Counted from the first letter of the stretch, positions 16,321 to 26,785 are shown. The stretch: 64,000 nucleotides of DNA from Bacteroidota bacterium (GCA_018267365.1 JAFDYQ010000004.1:1-64000), one strand, 5' to 3'. Made by a program: numbers and translations. Notes: generated by a model not told the origin, from the letters alone.

Positions 16321-17094
16321 ATGAATTTGTTTCGCAAAATACTGCTGCGGCTTTGGTCGGTCTGGTGTATCGCAGTCTTCACTGGATTGTGCCTGCTGCT
16401 ATTCCCGTTTCTGGTCATCGCAGTGCTGTCCCGTAGCCGGAGGCTTATCTTTCTGGCACACTTTATACCCACGCGCATGGCACGTGTGTGTCTTTTCCTT
16501 TTTGGCATACGGCTGGAGATCAAGAACCAGAGATATATCGATCCCCAGGGTCAATACATCTTTGTAAGCAATCACCGATCGCTCATAGACGCTGTAGTGG
16601 CAGGTGCAGTGATACCAAACTATGTCAAGTTTCTGGGTAAGGCGGAAATGCTGAAGTGGCCTGTGCTGGGATATCTGCTGGATAAATTTTATGTGCCTGT
16701 AGAGCGGGAAAGCAAAGAGGACAGGACTAAAAGCGTGAAAGTGGTGGAGGAAAAGCTGAAGACCGGTGCTTCGTTTTTCATTTGCCCGGAGGGCACGTGC
16801 AACAGGTCAGATGAGTTTTTTACGCACTTTTATAACGGTGCCTTCCGGATCTCTGCAGATACGGGCATCCCCATACTTCCGCTCACCTTCGTAGGATCGG
16901 GAGAGCGGTGGCCGCGAGGCGAGAGCTATATACATCCGGGCAGGCTCCTCGTGTATTATCACCCACCGGTGCTTGCATCCGATTTTCGGGATGGCAGACT
17001 GGAAGAAGGCAAGCAGAAGGTGATAGAGATCATGCGCCGCGACCTATTGCGGCACTATCCGGCGGGCGACTATACGCAGCCCGGCCTTCTATAG
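16321..17094 (+). CDS. 1-acyl-sn-glycerol-3-phosphate acyltransferase-like protein
   Basis: This 257-residue membrane protein is in the PlsC/LPLAT family, which acylates lysophosphatidate to phosphatidate. It shows the catalytic motif VSNHRSLIDAVV (HxxxxD), the FVPVERES-type segment YVPVERESKEDRTKS, and the FICPEGTCNRSDEF glycerol-phosphate motif. An N-terminal membrane segment spans about residues 10-40. The ATG at 16267 would extend it by 18 residues but precedes the best promoter, so 16321 is chosen. It converges with the GT4 gene on the minus strand. Some family members acylate other substrates. Confidence 0.85.
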   Translation: MNLFRKILLRLWSVWCIAVFTGLCLLLFPFLVIAVLSRSRRLIFLAHFIPTRMARVCLFLFGIRLEIKNQRYIDPQGQYIFVSNHRSLIDAVVAGAVIPNYVKFLGKAEMLKWPVLGYLLDKFYVPVERESKEDRTKSVKVVEEKLKTGASFFICPEGTCNRSDEFFTHFYNGAFRISADTGIPILPLTFVGSGERWPRGESYIHPGRLLVYYHPPVLASDFRDGRLEEGKQKVIEIMRRDLLRHYPAGDYTQPGLL

Positions 17095-17097
17095 TAT

Positions 17098-18243
17098 TTA
17101 TTGATCAGAGAGTACTTTTTCGCAGCACCGCCACAGGAGCGTAGCAGTACGGTCCCATGTGAAGATGGATGCACGTGATATGCCTCTTTCTATCATTTTG
17201 GCACGACGAGACGGGTCTTCCCAAAGATGCGAAATGGCGTCGGATATGGATTGGGGATTGTGAGGATCAGCATATAGAGCGGCATCGCCACCTATCTCAG
17301 GTAGAGACGATGTGGTAGAGCTGATAGCCGGTACATGAGACTGCATAGCCTCGAGAGGAGGTACGCCAAAGCCCTCAAAAACGGAAACATACATCAGTGC
17401 GAATGCCCCCGCTATGAGTCTGGCCAGATCAGACTCTGACTGGCGACCAAGAAAGATCACCTCATTCCGGTACCTCATGCTTTCTATCACTTGTTTCAGT
17501 TCGCTATTTTGCCAGCCGAAGGCCCCTGCTACTATAAACTTCAGCCTTGAGTCCGGACGGCTACTGCGGTGCAGCTCAAACCCGAGCAACATGTTTTTAA
17601 GATTCTTGCGCGGGTGTATAGATCCTACAAAGATTAAATAAGGATGGCCGCCGGCATATTGGGCACGGGTAGCTGCGATCTCTGCCTCGGTATCTGGCTG
17701 GAAGATACTTTTAGCAGCGCTGTAGACTATATCAATTTTGGCGGGATCTGTACTGTAGTATCTGACGATATCGGTTTTGCTATACTCAGATACGGTAGCT
17801 ATGCAGCTGGCATGCGCAGCATACCGCGGCATGAAATACTTGTAATAAGCCCGGACGAGATAAGGTACGTACTGCGGATAATGCTCGTAGGCTATGTCAT
17901 GCATCACAGCTACTGTAGGAGTGCCCGACCTGAGGCTACAGTAGCCATCAGGCGAGAGGAAAAGATCAAAATCATGCTGACGCAAATAGCCCGCGACAGA
18001 CCACTCAAACCATAGATACCACAGGAAAGGATGCCGCGCCTGTGGGTGCAATGTGACCGGGACTACATTAGGGCCGAAGAGAAACATCTCATCAGGCGTA
18101 CGATCAAAAAGAAAGTGGAATGCAATATCAGGATTCCACTGTACTATGCGGCGCATCGTCTCGTATGTGAAATAGCCGATGCCGTCCATCTTATCTTTGA
18201 TGAGGAGACGGGTATTGACGGCTATTTTATATCGGTACGACAT
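17098..18243 (-). CDS. GT4-type glycosyltransferase
   Basis: This protein of about 381 residues is a retaining GT-B glycosyltransferase of family 4. The C-terminal half carries YLIFVGSIHPRKNLKNML, YRNEVIFLGRQSESDL and the donor-binding E-x7-E region SVFEGFGVPPLEAMQSHVP. The N-terminal half has MDGIGYFTYETMRRI and AVMHDIAYEHYP. It is soluble or membrane-associated. Three ATGs are possible (18300, 18264 and 18243); I chose 18243 because it gives MSYRYKIAVNTRLL, the normal N-terminal beta strand, but 18264 cannot be excluded. It probably acts in surface polysaccharide synthesis. Donor and acceptor are unknown. Confidence 0.85.
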   Translation of the reverse strand: MSYRYKIAVNTRLLIKDKMDGIGYFTYETMRRIVQWNPDIAFHFLFDRTPDEMFLFGPNVVPVTLHPQARHPFLWYLWFEWSVAGYLRQHDFDLFLSPDGYCSLRSGTPTVAVMHDIAYEHYPQYVPYLVRAYYKYFMPRYAAHASCIATVSEYSKTDIVRYYSTDPAKIDIVYSAAKSIFQPDTEAEIAATRAQYAGGHPYLIFVGSIHPRKNLKNMLLGFELHRSSRPDSRLKFIVAGAFGWQNSELKQVIESMRYRNEVIFLGRQSESDLARLIAGAFALMYVSVFEGFGVPPLEAMQSHVPAISSTTSSLPEIGGDAALYADPHNPQSISDAISHLWEDPSRRAKMIERGISRASIFTWDRTATLLWRCCEKVLSDQ

Positions 18244-18380
18244 TTGCGGCTGCTTAATATGCATTCTTCTCAAAGCTCTTCTGGGGTAGATAATCCCCAT
18301 AGTATCATTTTGTCATTTTTTTATACTGATCGGGGGCCACTTGCTTATCAAGTTTCTTATTTTTCCATCTCTAGCCCGCT

Positions 18381-19916
18381 ATGATACTGATAGTAGATGA
18401 CAAGTCCGAAAATATCATTTCTCTCGGAAAGACCTTAGAGTATAATGGCTTTCAGGTAGATACTGCCGCCAGCGGAGAGGAGGCACTGCGCAAGGTACTC
18501 AAAAATACCTATGACCTGATCATACTGGATGTGCAGATGCCAGATATGGATGGCTATGAGGTGGCTGAGAATGTACTGGGCAGTAGTAAGTCTAAGGATA
18601 TCCCCATCATATTTCTCTCAGCAGTCAATACAGATAAGCGATTTGTAAAAAAGGGGTATGACTCCGGTGCGATAGACTATCTGGTGAAGCCGGTGGATGT
18701 AGACATTCTCCTGCTCAAGGTAAGAATACTCTCTCTGCTGGGAGAGCAGACGCGCAAGCTAAAACATGCGGAGGCCGAGCTGACGGAGCGCAATCACCAG
18801 CTGCACGCTACCCTACAGGCGCTGCCTCAGATAGCCTACTCTGCTACAGCCTATGGACAGCTGGAGTATGTCAATGTGAAGTGGTACGAATATGCGATGG
18901 ATGATGATACCTGGCCCCAAGGCAAATGTGATAACCTGGAAATCTCACAGGCATGGGTCCGGCTGATACGAGAGCAGACCGCCTTTGAGAAGGAGGTGCA
19001 GATAGCAAACTTGCGCAGTGGTGAGGAGCGCTACTATCTCTGGCGTGCTGTACCTATGCTGGTAGACCAGCATGTGAGTCACTGGGTGGGCACATTCACC
19101 GATATACACGAGCAGAAAATAGCAAACGAGCTGCTGGAGCACAAAGTATCTGAGCGTACCCACGAGCTCTCTGAAAAAAACAAGCAACTGCAAGCCGCTA
19201 ACCTGGAGCTACAACAATTTACCACAGTAGCGTCTCACGACCTAAAAGAACCGCTGCGCAAAGTTCAGATGTTTATAGATATGATACGGCAGAAGGAGCT
19301 GGCCTCCGGCCTGCCGGAGCTAAATGATTATCTGCAGCGCATCAATAGCTCTACCGGACGCATGATGAGCTTGCTGGATGATCTTCTGCAGTACTCACGC
19401 CTCTCAGGCGAGGAGCAGTTTGTCCCTACAGACCTCAGCCTGGTGCTGGCAGAAGTACTGGAGGATCTGGAGGTGAGCCAGTCAGAAAAAGGGGCCACTA
19501 TCCGCTACGACCGGCTGCCTGTGATCAATAGCTTGCCGGGCCAGATGCGACAGGTATTTCAAAATATCATCAGCAATAGCCTTAAGTTTTCGCGACACGG
19601 TGCAGCCCCGGAGATAAAGATCACGGCGACGCACAAAGAAGAGTGCCCCTTTATCAATCCGGTGATCAATCCAGGGCCTTATATCCGTATAGATATTACT
19701 GATAATGGTATCGGGTTTGATGAGAAATACCTGAATAAAATTTTTGTCCTCTTCCAGCGGCTCAATACACGTGACAAATATGAAGGTACAGGCATCGGCC
19801 TGGCTGTGACCAAAAAGATCATCGAAAATCATCACGGTCATATCTTTGCCACCAGCCGCGAAAATGAAGGAACTACATTTACCATGATTTTATCTATAAA
19901 CGGACCGCAAAAGTAA
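18381..19916 (+). CDS. REC-PAS-histidine kinase
   Basis: This 511-residue cytoplasmic protein begins with a receiver domain (residues 1-120) with the phosphoacceptor D50 in LIILDVQMPDMDGYE. A coiled-coil linker and a PAS-like domain (about 145-250, LQALPQIAYSATAYGQLEYVN) follow, then a second coiled coil, the HisKA domain with the phosphorylated His near 284 (VASHDLKEPLRKVQMF) and a GHKL ATPase domain (NIISNSLKFSR, DITDNGIGFDEKYL, GTGIGLAVTKKII). There are no membrane segments. It lies six bases before the larger hybrid kinase and is the first gene of a signalling operon. A receiver at the N-terminus suggests it takes phosphate from another kinase, perhaps its neighbour. Confidence 0.92.
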   Translation: MILIVDDKSENIISLGKTLEYNGFQVDTAASGEEALRKVLKNTYDLIILDVQMPDMDGYEVAENVLGSSKSKDIPIIFLSAVNTDKRFVKKGYDSGAIDYLVKPVDVDILLLKVRILSLLGEQTRKLKHAEAELTERNHQLHATLQALPQIAYSATAYGQLEYVNVKWYEYAMDDDTWPQGKCDNLEISQAWVRLIREQTAFEKEVQIANLRSGEERYYLWRAVPMLVDQHVSHWVGTFTDIHEQKIANELLEHKVSERTHELSEKNKQLQAANLELQQFTTVASHDLKEPLRKVQMFIDMIRQKELASGLPELNDYLQRINSSTGRMMSLLDDLLQYSRLSGEEQFVPTDLSLVLAEVLEDLEVSQSEKGATIRYDRLPVINSLPGQMRQVFQNIISNSLKFSRHGAAPEIKITATHKEECPFINPVINPGPYIRIDITDNGIGFDEKYLNKIFVLFQRLNTRDKYEGTGIGLAVTKKIIENHHGHIFATSRENEGTTFTMILSINGPQK

Positions 19917-19922
19917 GCCGAT

Positions 19923-22900
19923 ATGAGTACTCTCACCAATCCCATTGTCCGCCGTCTGCAGACTGTTTTTGTGGTGTCTGTCCTGCTTTTGCTGGCCAGT
20001 TCGTATGCATCTTACTACAGCATATCAAAACTGGTAGACAGGTCGTACTGGGTAAACCATACCTACAGCGTCATATCTGCCAATCAGAAAGTACTCATAG
20101 CCGTACAGAATGCAGAGAACGCACAAAGGGGATATCTACTCACCAAAGACCCCGCTAACCTTACGGTTTTCAAGTGGGCAGTGGATTCTTCCTACAACCA
20201 GTTTGCAACACTACGCCGCATCACCGGCGATAATCCCCTGCAGCAAAAGAATCTGGATGATTTCAAGGCGATAATGGATGAACGTATCAATTATCTGCAA
20301 AAATTATTGCATCAGGACAGTATTATGGCTGCCACACTAGCTGTACGCATCGACGCCGTACGGACAGGCACACAACTCATGTGGAAGCTGCGGGCTCAGT
20401 CTGCCCGTATAGACCATGAGGAGGAGAGGTTGCTATCCGGCCGTGTGTCAGACCAGAACAAATATTCTACATACACCCCCATCCTCATTCTCATAGCATC
20501 CTTCTTGTCCATTCTGATCACTATATCTAGTTATTTCCGTATCAAATCTGACCTGGACGCGCGCATGGCGCTGCAGGAGGAGGTAGAACGCAAATATAAA
20601 GAGACAGCTGCACGCATCACAGTGATAGAGGGTGTGACCCGCCAGATAGCCGCCGGAGACTATACTGTACGCAGTCAGGATCAGGTAGATGATGACCTGG
20701 GCCGTATCTCTCACGCATTGAATGATATGGTCTGGTCACTACAGAAGAGCTTCACAGAGATCAGGGATCGATCATGGCTGCAGGCCGGTGCTGTACGCGT
20801 CAGTGAGGCTGTACGCGGGCAGATGCAGGTCACTGTACTCTCAGACAAGGTAGTGAGTGCACTGGCCCAGTATGTGCAGGCAAAGACAGCAGTATCATAT
20901 GTAGTGGATGACCGGGGTCTATATCAACTGACAGGAAGCTACGCTGCGAATGGTGCGCCGCCGGAGATCACCGAGGGGATCGGTCTGGCCGGACAGGCTA
21001 TACGCGACCGCGAGGTAAAGATCATCAGGGAGCTGCCGGCCGGATATCTCTCTGTGACCTCTGCACTCGGCAAAGTCGACCCGGTACAACTGGTCATGAT
21101 ACCGCTTGTACAGGGAGAGCGCGTCATAGGGCTGATAGAAATGGGATTCACTACCGTACCGGCAGAACTGGCTATAAACCTGATCGAAGCAGTGAGGGAG
21201 CCGATCGCAATAGCACTTAATGCAGCAATAAACTTCAGAAAGCTGCAGGAACTGCTAGACAAAACCCAGGCCCAATCCGAAGAACTACAAGCCCAGCACT
21301 CCGAGCTGGAGAGTATCAATAATGAGCTGGAAGAGCAGACCCAGAAGCTCCAGGCATCTGAGGAAGAACTAAAGGTCCAGCAGGAAGAACTGCTTCAGAC
21401 CAATCAAGAGTTGGAAGAGCGCTCTAAACTGCTGGAAGAAAAGGGCCAGATGATCATAGAGCGGAATATAGAGATCCAAAAGAAAGCAGAGGAACTGGCG
21501 CTGAGTACAAAGTACAAATCAGAGTTTCTGGCTAATATGTCTCACGAGCTGCGCACCCCACTCAACTCTATCTTGCTGCTCTCCCGCCTGATGTCTGAAA
21601 ATAACGAGAAAAACCTCACATCAGAGCAGATAGAATACGCCCGCGTGATACAAGCCTCAGGCAGCAGCCTGCTGGGACTGATAGACGAGATACTGGACCT
21701 GTCTAAGATCGAGTCCGGCAAAATGACCATAGAGTTCAGGCCGGTGACGGTAGAGGCTATAGTAGATGACCTCCGTTCGCTCTTTGCTCCTGTAGCGAGA
21801 GAAAAGAAGTTAATATTTGATATACAAGTCAACAGTGATGTACCTAGCTATATAGAAACCGACCAGATACGGATAGAGCAGATCCTCAAGAATCTTATAT
21901 CCAATGCCCTCAAATTTACGGAGCAGGGGAGTGTATCGCTGCAGATAGTCCGATCAGATAAAAAGGATCATGTAGCCTTCTCGGTAGTAGATACCGGTGT
22001 GGGTATCCCATCAGATAAACTGGATCTGATATTTGAAGCATTTCAGCAGGCCGATGGCACCACACGCCGCAAATATGGCGGTACAGGTCTGGGCCTGTCT
22101 ATCAGCCGGGAGCTGTCGCGACTGCTGGGTGGTAGCATCACCGTGACCAGCGAACCAGGTAGAGGCAGTACCTTTACCCTGACCGTTCCGATCCGAAAAG
22201 ACCTACAGGATCAGCAGGAAGATATACTGCCCGCGATGCCGGTGGCCGAGTCTGTCAGGATAGCACCGGCGCGCAAGCGATACCTGGCAGATGCCAAACC
22301 AGAGTCCATACCCGATGACCGAAAGGAGATAACACTCGAGGACAAAGTAATACTGATCGTAGAGGACGATACGAAGTTTGCCTCAGCGCTGCTCAGCTAT
22401 ACGCGGCAGCAGGGATATAAAGGCGTAGTAGCGGTGAGTGGTGATGATGGTATAGCTCTGGCAGAGGCACTGCTCCCTATAGGCATCCTGCTGGATATCC
22501 AGCTGCCTGTGAGGGACGGATGGGAAGTAATGGAGGAGCTGAAATCAAATCCCGCTACACGCCACATACCTGTACATGTCATGTCGTCACTGCATATGCG
22601 CCAGGAGAGTATGATGAGTGGCGCCATAGACTTTATCAATAAGCCGGTGGCTTTTGAGCAGATGCCGGAGGTTTTCAGAAAACTGGAGAATGTGGTCAAA
22701 AAGAAGGATAAGAAAGTCCTGATCATAGAGGAAAACAATAAACATGCGCAGGCACTTTCTTATTTTCTCCAGTCCTATGCAGTCAACTCTGAGATCAAAA
22801 ATAATGTGGAAGAAAGCGTGACGGCTCTGCAGAAAGACGGTGTGGACTGTGTCATACTGGATATGGGCGTGCCCGACCAAAAGGCCTATAAAATGCTGGA

Positions 22901-23516
22901 GGAGGTCAAGAAAAATCCAGGTCTGGAGAGCCTTCCTATCATCGTATTTACCGGCAAAAGCCTGTCTAAAAATGAAGAACACAGGATCAAGGCCTATGCA
23001 GACTCCATAGTGGTCAAGACAGCCCATAGCTATCAGCGCATACTGGACGAAGTGTCTATATTTTTGCACCTCATAGAGGCCAACGGTAAAAAAGGCAATG
23101 CCTCTAAATATAAACACCTCGGGGCACTGAGCGAAGTGCTAAAGGATAAGAAAATACTGGTGGTAGATGATGATATCAGAAATATCTACTCGCTCACGCA
23201 CTCACTGGAGCAGTACAAGGTGAAGGTGCTGAGCGCTACTGATGGCAAGGAGGCGCTGGAGATGCTCCGCCATCATCCGGATACCAATATCGTACTGATG
23301 GATATCATGATGCCTGAGATGGATGGCTATGAAGCTATACAGCGTATCAGAAATGAAATGAAGATGAAGACGCTGCCTGTCATAGCCGTGACGGCCAAGG
23401 CAATGATAGGAGACCGCGAGAAATGTATACAAGCAGGAGCGTCAGACTATATATCAAAGCCAATAGACATAGACCAGCTGATGTCCCTGCTGCGCGTCTG
23501 GCTATATGAACAATAA
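19923..23516 (+). CDS. CHASE3-HAMP-GAF hybrid histidine kinase with three receivers
   Basis: This 1197-residue hybrid kinase has a first membrane helix near 13-32, a periplasmic CHASE3 domain ([21 protein letters not shown]) and a second helix near 181-202. HAMP, a GAF-type domain (about 290-440) and a long coiled coil (440-535) follow. HisKA has its His near 541 ([18 protein letters not shown]), and the ATPase domain shows [13 protein letters not shown] and [17 protein letters not shown]. Three receivers begin near 808 ([22 protein letters not shown]), 929 ([18 protein letters not shown]) and 1075 ([22 protein letters not shown]); all keep the acceptor Asp. The architecture resembles other Bacteroidota hybrid kinases. 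The signal sensed is unknown. It is followed seven bases later by a single receiver. Confidence 0.93.
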   Translation: MSTLTNPIVRRLQTVFVVSVLLLLASSYASYYSISKLVDRSYWVNHTYSVISANQKVLIAVQNAENAQRGYLLTKDPANLTVFKWAVDSSYNQFATLRRITGDNPLQQKNLDDFKAIMDERINYLQKLLHQDSIMAATLAVRIDAVRTGTQLMWKLRAQSARIDHEEERLLSGRVSDQNKYSTYTPILILIASFLSILITISSYFRIKSDLDARMALQEEVERKYKETAARITVIEGVTRQIAAGDYTVRSQDQVDDDLGRISHALNDMVWSLQKSFTEIRDRSWLQAGAVRVSEAVRGQMQVTVLSDKVVSALAQYVQAKTAVSYVVDDRGLYQLTGSYAANGAPPEITEGIGLAGQAIRDREVKIIRELPAGYLSVTSALGKVDPVQLVMIPLVQGERVIGLIEMGFTTVPAELAINLIEAVREPIAIALNAAINFRKLQELLDKTQAQSEELQAQHSELESINNELEEQTQKLQASEEELKVQQEELLQTNQELEERSKLLEEKGQMIIERNIEIQKKAEELALSTKYKSEFLANMSHELRTPLNSILLLSRLMSENNEKNLTSEQIEYARVIQASGSSLLGLIDEILDLSKIESGKMTIEFRPVTVEAIVDDLRSLFAPVAREKKLIFDIQVNSDVPSYIETDQIRIEQILKNLISNALKFTEQGSVSLQIVRSDKKDHVAFSVVDTGVGIPSDKLDLIFEAFQQADGTTRRKYGGTGLGLSISRELSRLLGGSITVTSEPGRGSTFTLTVPIRKDLQDQQEDILPAMPVAESVRIAPARKRYLADAKPESIPDDRKEITLEDKVILIVEDDTKFASALLSYTRQQGYKGVVAVSGDDGIALAEALLPIGILLDIQLPVRDGWEVMEELKSNPATRHIPVHVMSSLHMRQESMMSGAIDFINKPVAFEQMPEVFRKLENVVKKKDKKVLIIEENNKHAQALSYFLQSYAVNSEIKNNVEESVTALQKDGVDCVILDMGVPDQKAYKMLEEVKKNPGLESLPIIVFTGKSLSKNEEHRIKAYADSIVVKTAHSYQRILDEVSIFLHLIEANGKKGNASKYKHLGALSEVLKDKKILVVDDDIRNIYSLTHSLEQYKVKVLSATDGKEALEMLRHHPDTNIVLMDIMMPEMDGYEAIQRIRNEMKMKTLPVIAVTAKAMIGDREKCIQAGASDYISKPIDIDQLMSLLRVWLYEQ

Positions 23517-23522
23517 TGTATA

Positions 23523-23897
23523 ATGGACAGAGGAAAGAAAATACTCATCATAGATGATGATGCACGTAATATTTTTGCGCTGACGGCAGTGCTGCGTGCA
23601 AAAGGTTTTGCTAGTACATCTGCATCATACGCTACAGAAGGCATAGATAAGCTACGAAAGGACTATGACATAGGAATCGTATTTATGGACATGATGATGC
23701 CCGATATGGATGGATATACCGCCATCTCTCAGATCAGGGCTGACGCCGTGCTGGCAACAGTACCTGTCATAGCTGTCACCGCACAGGCTATGGCGGGCGA
23801 CCGCGAAAAATGTCTGGCGGCCGGTGCCAATGACTATATATCCAAACCGATAGATCAGGATGCCATGCTGGCTATACTTCATTTATACCTGGACTGA
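23523..23897 (+). CDS. single-domain response regulator
   Basis: This 124-residue protein is one receiver domain with no output domain. It shows ILIIDDDARNIFALTAVL, the acceptor Asp in GIVFMDMMMPDMDGYTAI, and the conserved Thr/Lys of VIAVTAQAM and DYISKPIDQ. It is very similar in style to the third receiver of the kinase just upstream and probably arose by duplication of it. It lies six bases after that kinase, and its stop overlaps the start of the CheR-like gene. It probably shuttles phosphate between proteins or binds a partner directly. Confidence 0.9.
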   Translation: MDRGKKILIIDDDARNIFALTAVLRAKGFASTSASYATEGIDKLRKDYDIGIVFMDMMMPDMDGYTAISQIRADAVLATVPVIAVTAQAMAGDREKCLAAGANDYISKPIDQDAMLAILHLYLD

Positions 23898-24721
23898 TGC
23901 AAATAGAGCTGACAGAGGACCAACTCGATACATTGATAGATGATGTACAGCAGCAGTATGGCTATGATTTTGGTGATTATGCCAGAGCCTCTCTGCATAG
24001 GCGCATAGCCCGGCTCATGGCAGTAGACCGTTTTGTTTCTTTCGCAGAGTTGCGCTACCGGATCACTTCTGATAAGGATTACCTCGCCCGGCTCATAGAT
24101 ATGGTCAGTGTGAATGTGACAGAGATGTTTCGAGATCCTTCTTTCTATGCGGCCCTGCGTGCGCATATCTTTCCGGTATTGGCTACCTACCCCCTGATCC
24201 GGATCTGGCATGCCGGATGCGCCAGTGGTGAAGAGGTCTACTCTATGGCCATCCTGCTTCAGGAGAGCAAACTGCTCCATAAATCAATCATATATGCTAC
24301 GGATATCAATCCGACAGCTCTCAGTACAGCGCGTGCCGGTATCTATCCTCTGGCTCAGATGCAGAAATATTCTGAAAACTATGTAGCAGCCGGGGGAGCA
24401 GAAGATTTCTCCCGGTACTATACGGCGCAGTATGATATGGTCAAAATGGATGCTGCGCTGACTAAGCGTATTGTATACGCTACCCATAATCTGGCCACCG
24501 ATAGTTCATTCAATGAGTTTCAGCTGATCATCTGCCGCAATGTACTTATCTATTTCAATCAGACACTTCAGGACAGGGTCTTTCACCTGTTTGATGACAG
24601 CCTGGAAGGGCTCGGTTTTATTGGATTGGGCAGTAAGGAATCTATAAGGTTTTCTACAGTGGCTGCATCCTACCAGCAGATCAATAGCAAGGATAAAATA
24701 TGGCGCAAGGCGAAGAAATAA
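23897..24721 (+). CDS. CheR-like protein methyltransferase
   Basis: This 274-residue protein belongs to the CheR family, which methylates glutamates of chemoreceptors with S-adenosylmethionine. The N-terminal helical domain (LTEDQLDTLIDDVQQQYGYDF) is followed by the SAM-binding domain with RIWHAGCASGEEVYSMAIL and FQLIICRNVLIYFNQTLQD. FRDPSFYAALRAHIFPVL is typical. No chemoreceptor, CheA or CheW gene lies in the window. In this setting the substrate may be the membrane-bound hybrid kinase upstream, but that is inference. It overlaps the receiver gene by one base and the CheB-like gene by 22 bases. Confidence 0.92.
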   Translation: MQIELTEDQLDTLIDDVQQQYGYDFGDYARASLHRRIARLMAVDRFVSFAELRYRITSDKDYLARLIDMVSVNVTEMFRDPSFYAALRAHIFPVLATYPLIRIWHAGCASGEEVYSMAILLQESKLLHKSIIYATDINPTALSTARAGIYPLAQMQKYSENYVAAGGAEDFSRYYTAQYDMVKMDAALTKRIVYATHNLATDSSFNEFQLIICRNVLIYFNQTLQDRVFHLFDDSLEGLGFIGLGSKESIRFSTVAASYQQINSKDKIWRKAKK

Positions 24722-25308
24722 CAAGCCCATCTAAGGTGATCATCATAGGAGGTTCTGCCGGCAGTCTGTCCGTGCTGCTGGTAGTGCTGCCCCTGCTGCA
24801 GGAGGGCCTCAATGCTGCCGTAGTGCTCGTGACCCACCGGCATACCAGATCAGAGGTGCTGCTGGAGGCGCTGCTCGCAGCCAGAGCCAGGCTGCCTGTG
24901 CGCGATATAGAGGAAAAAGATAAACCACAGCCAGGTATCATTTATGCCGCACCTGCGGACTACCACCTGCTCTTCGAGCCTGATGGCAGTTTTGCACTGG
25001 ATAGCTCAGAAAAGGTGAACTACAGCCGTCCGAGTATCGATGTTACTTTTGAGAGCGCTGCGCGGGTCTTTGGCCCGCGTGCTATTGGGGTGCTCCTTTC
25101 CGGGGCTAACGCTGACGGAGCGGAAGGGCTACATGAAATCGGGCAGCATGGCGGCACCACTCTGGTACAGGATCCGGAAACGGCAGAAGTAGACTATATG
25201 CCCCGCTGCGCCTTAAAGCTTTTTTCGCCCACCTATACCGTGCGGCCCGGAGAGATCGCTCCACTGCTGACTCGGCTCACATCTGATATTTCTGTAGAGA
25301 GGGATTGA
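24700..25308 (+). CDS. CheB-type methylesterase/glutamine deamidase domain protein
   Basis: This 202-residue protein is the catalytic domain of CheB without the usual N-terminal receiver. The triad is recognisable: Ser in VIIIGGSAGSLSVLL, His in VLVTHRHTRSEVL and Asp in LSGANADGAEGLHEIG. GIIYAAPADYHLLFEP is the conserved substrate-side segment. Without its own receiver it would need control by another protein, possibly the upstream single receiver. It is the last gene of the operon; a flippase gene starts 35 bases later on the same strand. Confidence 0.9.
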   Translation: MAQGEEITSPSKVIIIGGSAGSLSVLLVVLPLLQEGLNAAVVLVTHRHTRSEVLLEALLAARARLPVRDIEEKDKPQPGIIYAAPADYHLLFEPDGSFALDSSEKVNYSRPSIDVTFESAARVFGPRAIGVLLSGANADGAEGLHEIGQHGGTTLVQDPETAEVDYMPRCALKLFSPTYTVRPGEIAPLLTRLTSDISVERD

Positions 25309-25342
25309 TTTAGAGTCTAAATCCTATCTTAGCCGCACAGCT

Positions 25343-26785
25343 ATGCGCAAAAAATTTGCAGGTAATCTGCTGCTTCTCATCTTTGCCAATGTCCTCGTCA
25401 AGCCGTTTTGGATATTTGGTATAGACCGGGTCGTGCAGAACCGTGCCGCTCCGGGCGAGTACGGCACTTATCTGGCACTGATGAACTTCTCGTTCCTATT
25501 TGGCATAATGCTGGATTTTGGACTTAATAACTTTAATAACCGAGCCATAGCGCGGCATCCATCCCGACTAGCCACCTACCTGCCTAATCTGATGGTGCTA
25601 AAGGTCTCTCTATCTCTGGTTTACTTTGCTGTAGCTCTGCTCGGTGCTATGCTGACCGGCTATAGCGGACTGCAGATCCGGATGCTGATGGCGCTGGCTC
25701 TGAATCAGGTGCTGCTGTCATATATTCTCTACTTGCGGTCAAACCTGACCGCTCTGCATCTATTTCGCATAGATTCTTTTATCTCCGTATTGGACCGGTT
25801 CCTGGCTATCATTTTTTGTGGTGTACTGCTCTACCTTCCGTCCTTTGCTTCAGCCCATTTCGACATACATTACTTTATTTTTTCTCAGACCGCAGCTTTA
25901 GGTATTACGGCGATAGTTGCTTTCATATCCCTGAAAGGAAGGCAAAGATTAGAATATAAACTATGGACCTGGAGGTATGTACGGTCTATACTGGTGAAGT
26001 CGGCCCCTTTTGCCATGCTGGGGCTGCTGATGACTATCTACTATCGTATAGACGCCATCATGCTGGAGCGGATGTACAGTGCCATAGAGACAGACATTTA
26101 TGCCAAAGCTTACCGACTGCTGGATGCCGTCAATCAGTTTGGCTATCTGTTTGGCGTACCGTTACTCCCGCTTTTTGCCAATATGATACGCAAACGGCAG
26201 GATATACAGGAGTTGCTCAGCTTCAGCGCTGTCCTGATGTTTGTCTTCTCCACGGCGGTGGCCATACTCTGCGGTTTTTATGCAGACGAAATCATGAGGC
26301 TGCTATACCCGGCCAGTAGCGCTTATACAGCCAGCATTTTTCGCCTGCTCATGATCTCCTTTATACCCATATCCAGTGTATATATTTTTGGTACGCTGCT
26401 CACTGCTCAGGGTACTATGAGTATACTCAACATGATAGCGGTAGGCGGCATCATAGTCAATGTGGCGCTGAATATAGCCCTCATACCTCGCTATGGTGCA
26501 CTAGGTACTACTGTAGCTACCCTCGCTACACAGATGGTGGTAGCTGTGCTGCATATATGGGTGGTCACTACACTCTTCAAAGTGAACTGGCGCAGGGGCC
26601 TGATCTTACGCATGGTACTTTTTGTGGTAGCTGGTATAGGCGTATCCCTGGCCTGTCTATACATACCGGCGGGCTGGATGCTCCGCCTGGCAGTCAATGG
26701 CGCATTACTGGGTGGCCTGGTACTGGTGCTTCAGCTGGTACCCCTCCGACTGGTATCACTCTTGCGAGGTGAGGCCGGACCTTGA
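25343..26785 (+). CDS. Wzx-like polysaccharide flippase (MATE/MOP superfamily)
   Basis: This 480-residue membrane protein has about 12-14 predicted hydrophobic helices and resembles polysaccharide flippases that move undecaprenyl-linked units across the inner membrane. Features include MNFSFLFGIMLDFGLNNFNNRAIAR near the N-terminus, YYRIDAIMLERMYSAIETDIYAKAYRLLDAV mid-protein and IALIPRYGALGTTVATL near the C-terminus, all typical of the family. It starts 35 bases after the CheB-like gene and could be co-transcribed with it. Together with the Wzz-like and ligase genes it forms a polysaccharide export block. Confidence 0.85.
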   Translation: MRKKFAGNLLLLIFANVLVKPFWIFGIDRVVQNRAAPGEYGTYLALMNFSFLFGIMLDFGLNNFNNRAIARHPSRLATYLPNLMVLKVSLSLVYFAVALLGAMLTGYSGLQIRMLMALALNQVLLSYILYLRSNLTALHLFRIDSFISVLDRFLAIIFCGVLLYLPSFASAHFDIHYFIFSQTAALGITAIVAFISLKGRQRLEYKLWTWRYVRSILVKSAPFAMLGLLMTIYYRIDAIMLERMYSAIETDIYAKAYRLLDAVNQFGYLFGVPLLPLFANMIRKRQDIQELLSFSAVLMFVFSTAVAILCGFYADEIMRLLYPASSAYTASIFRLLMISFIPISSVYIFGTLLTAQGTMSILNMIAVGGIIVNVALNIALIPRYGALGTTVATLATQMVVAVLHIWVVTTLFKVNWRRGLILRMVLFVVAGIGVSLACLYIPAGWMLRLAVNGALLGGLVLVLQLVPLRLVSLLRGEAGP

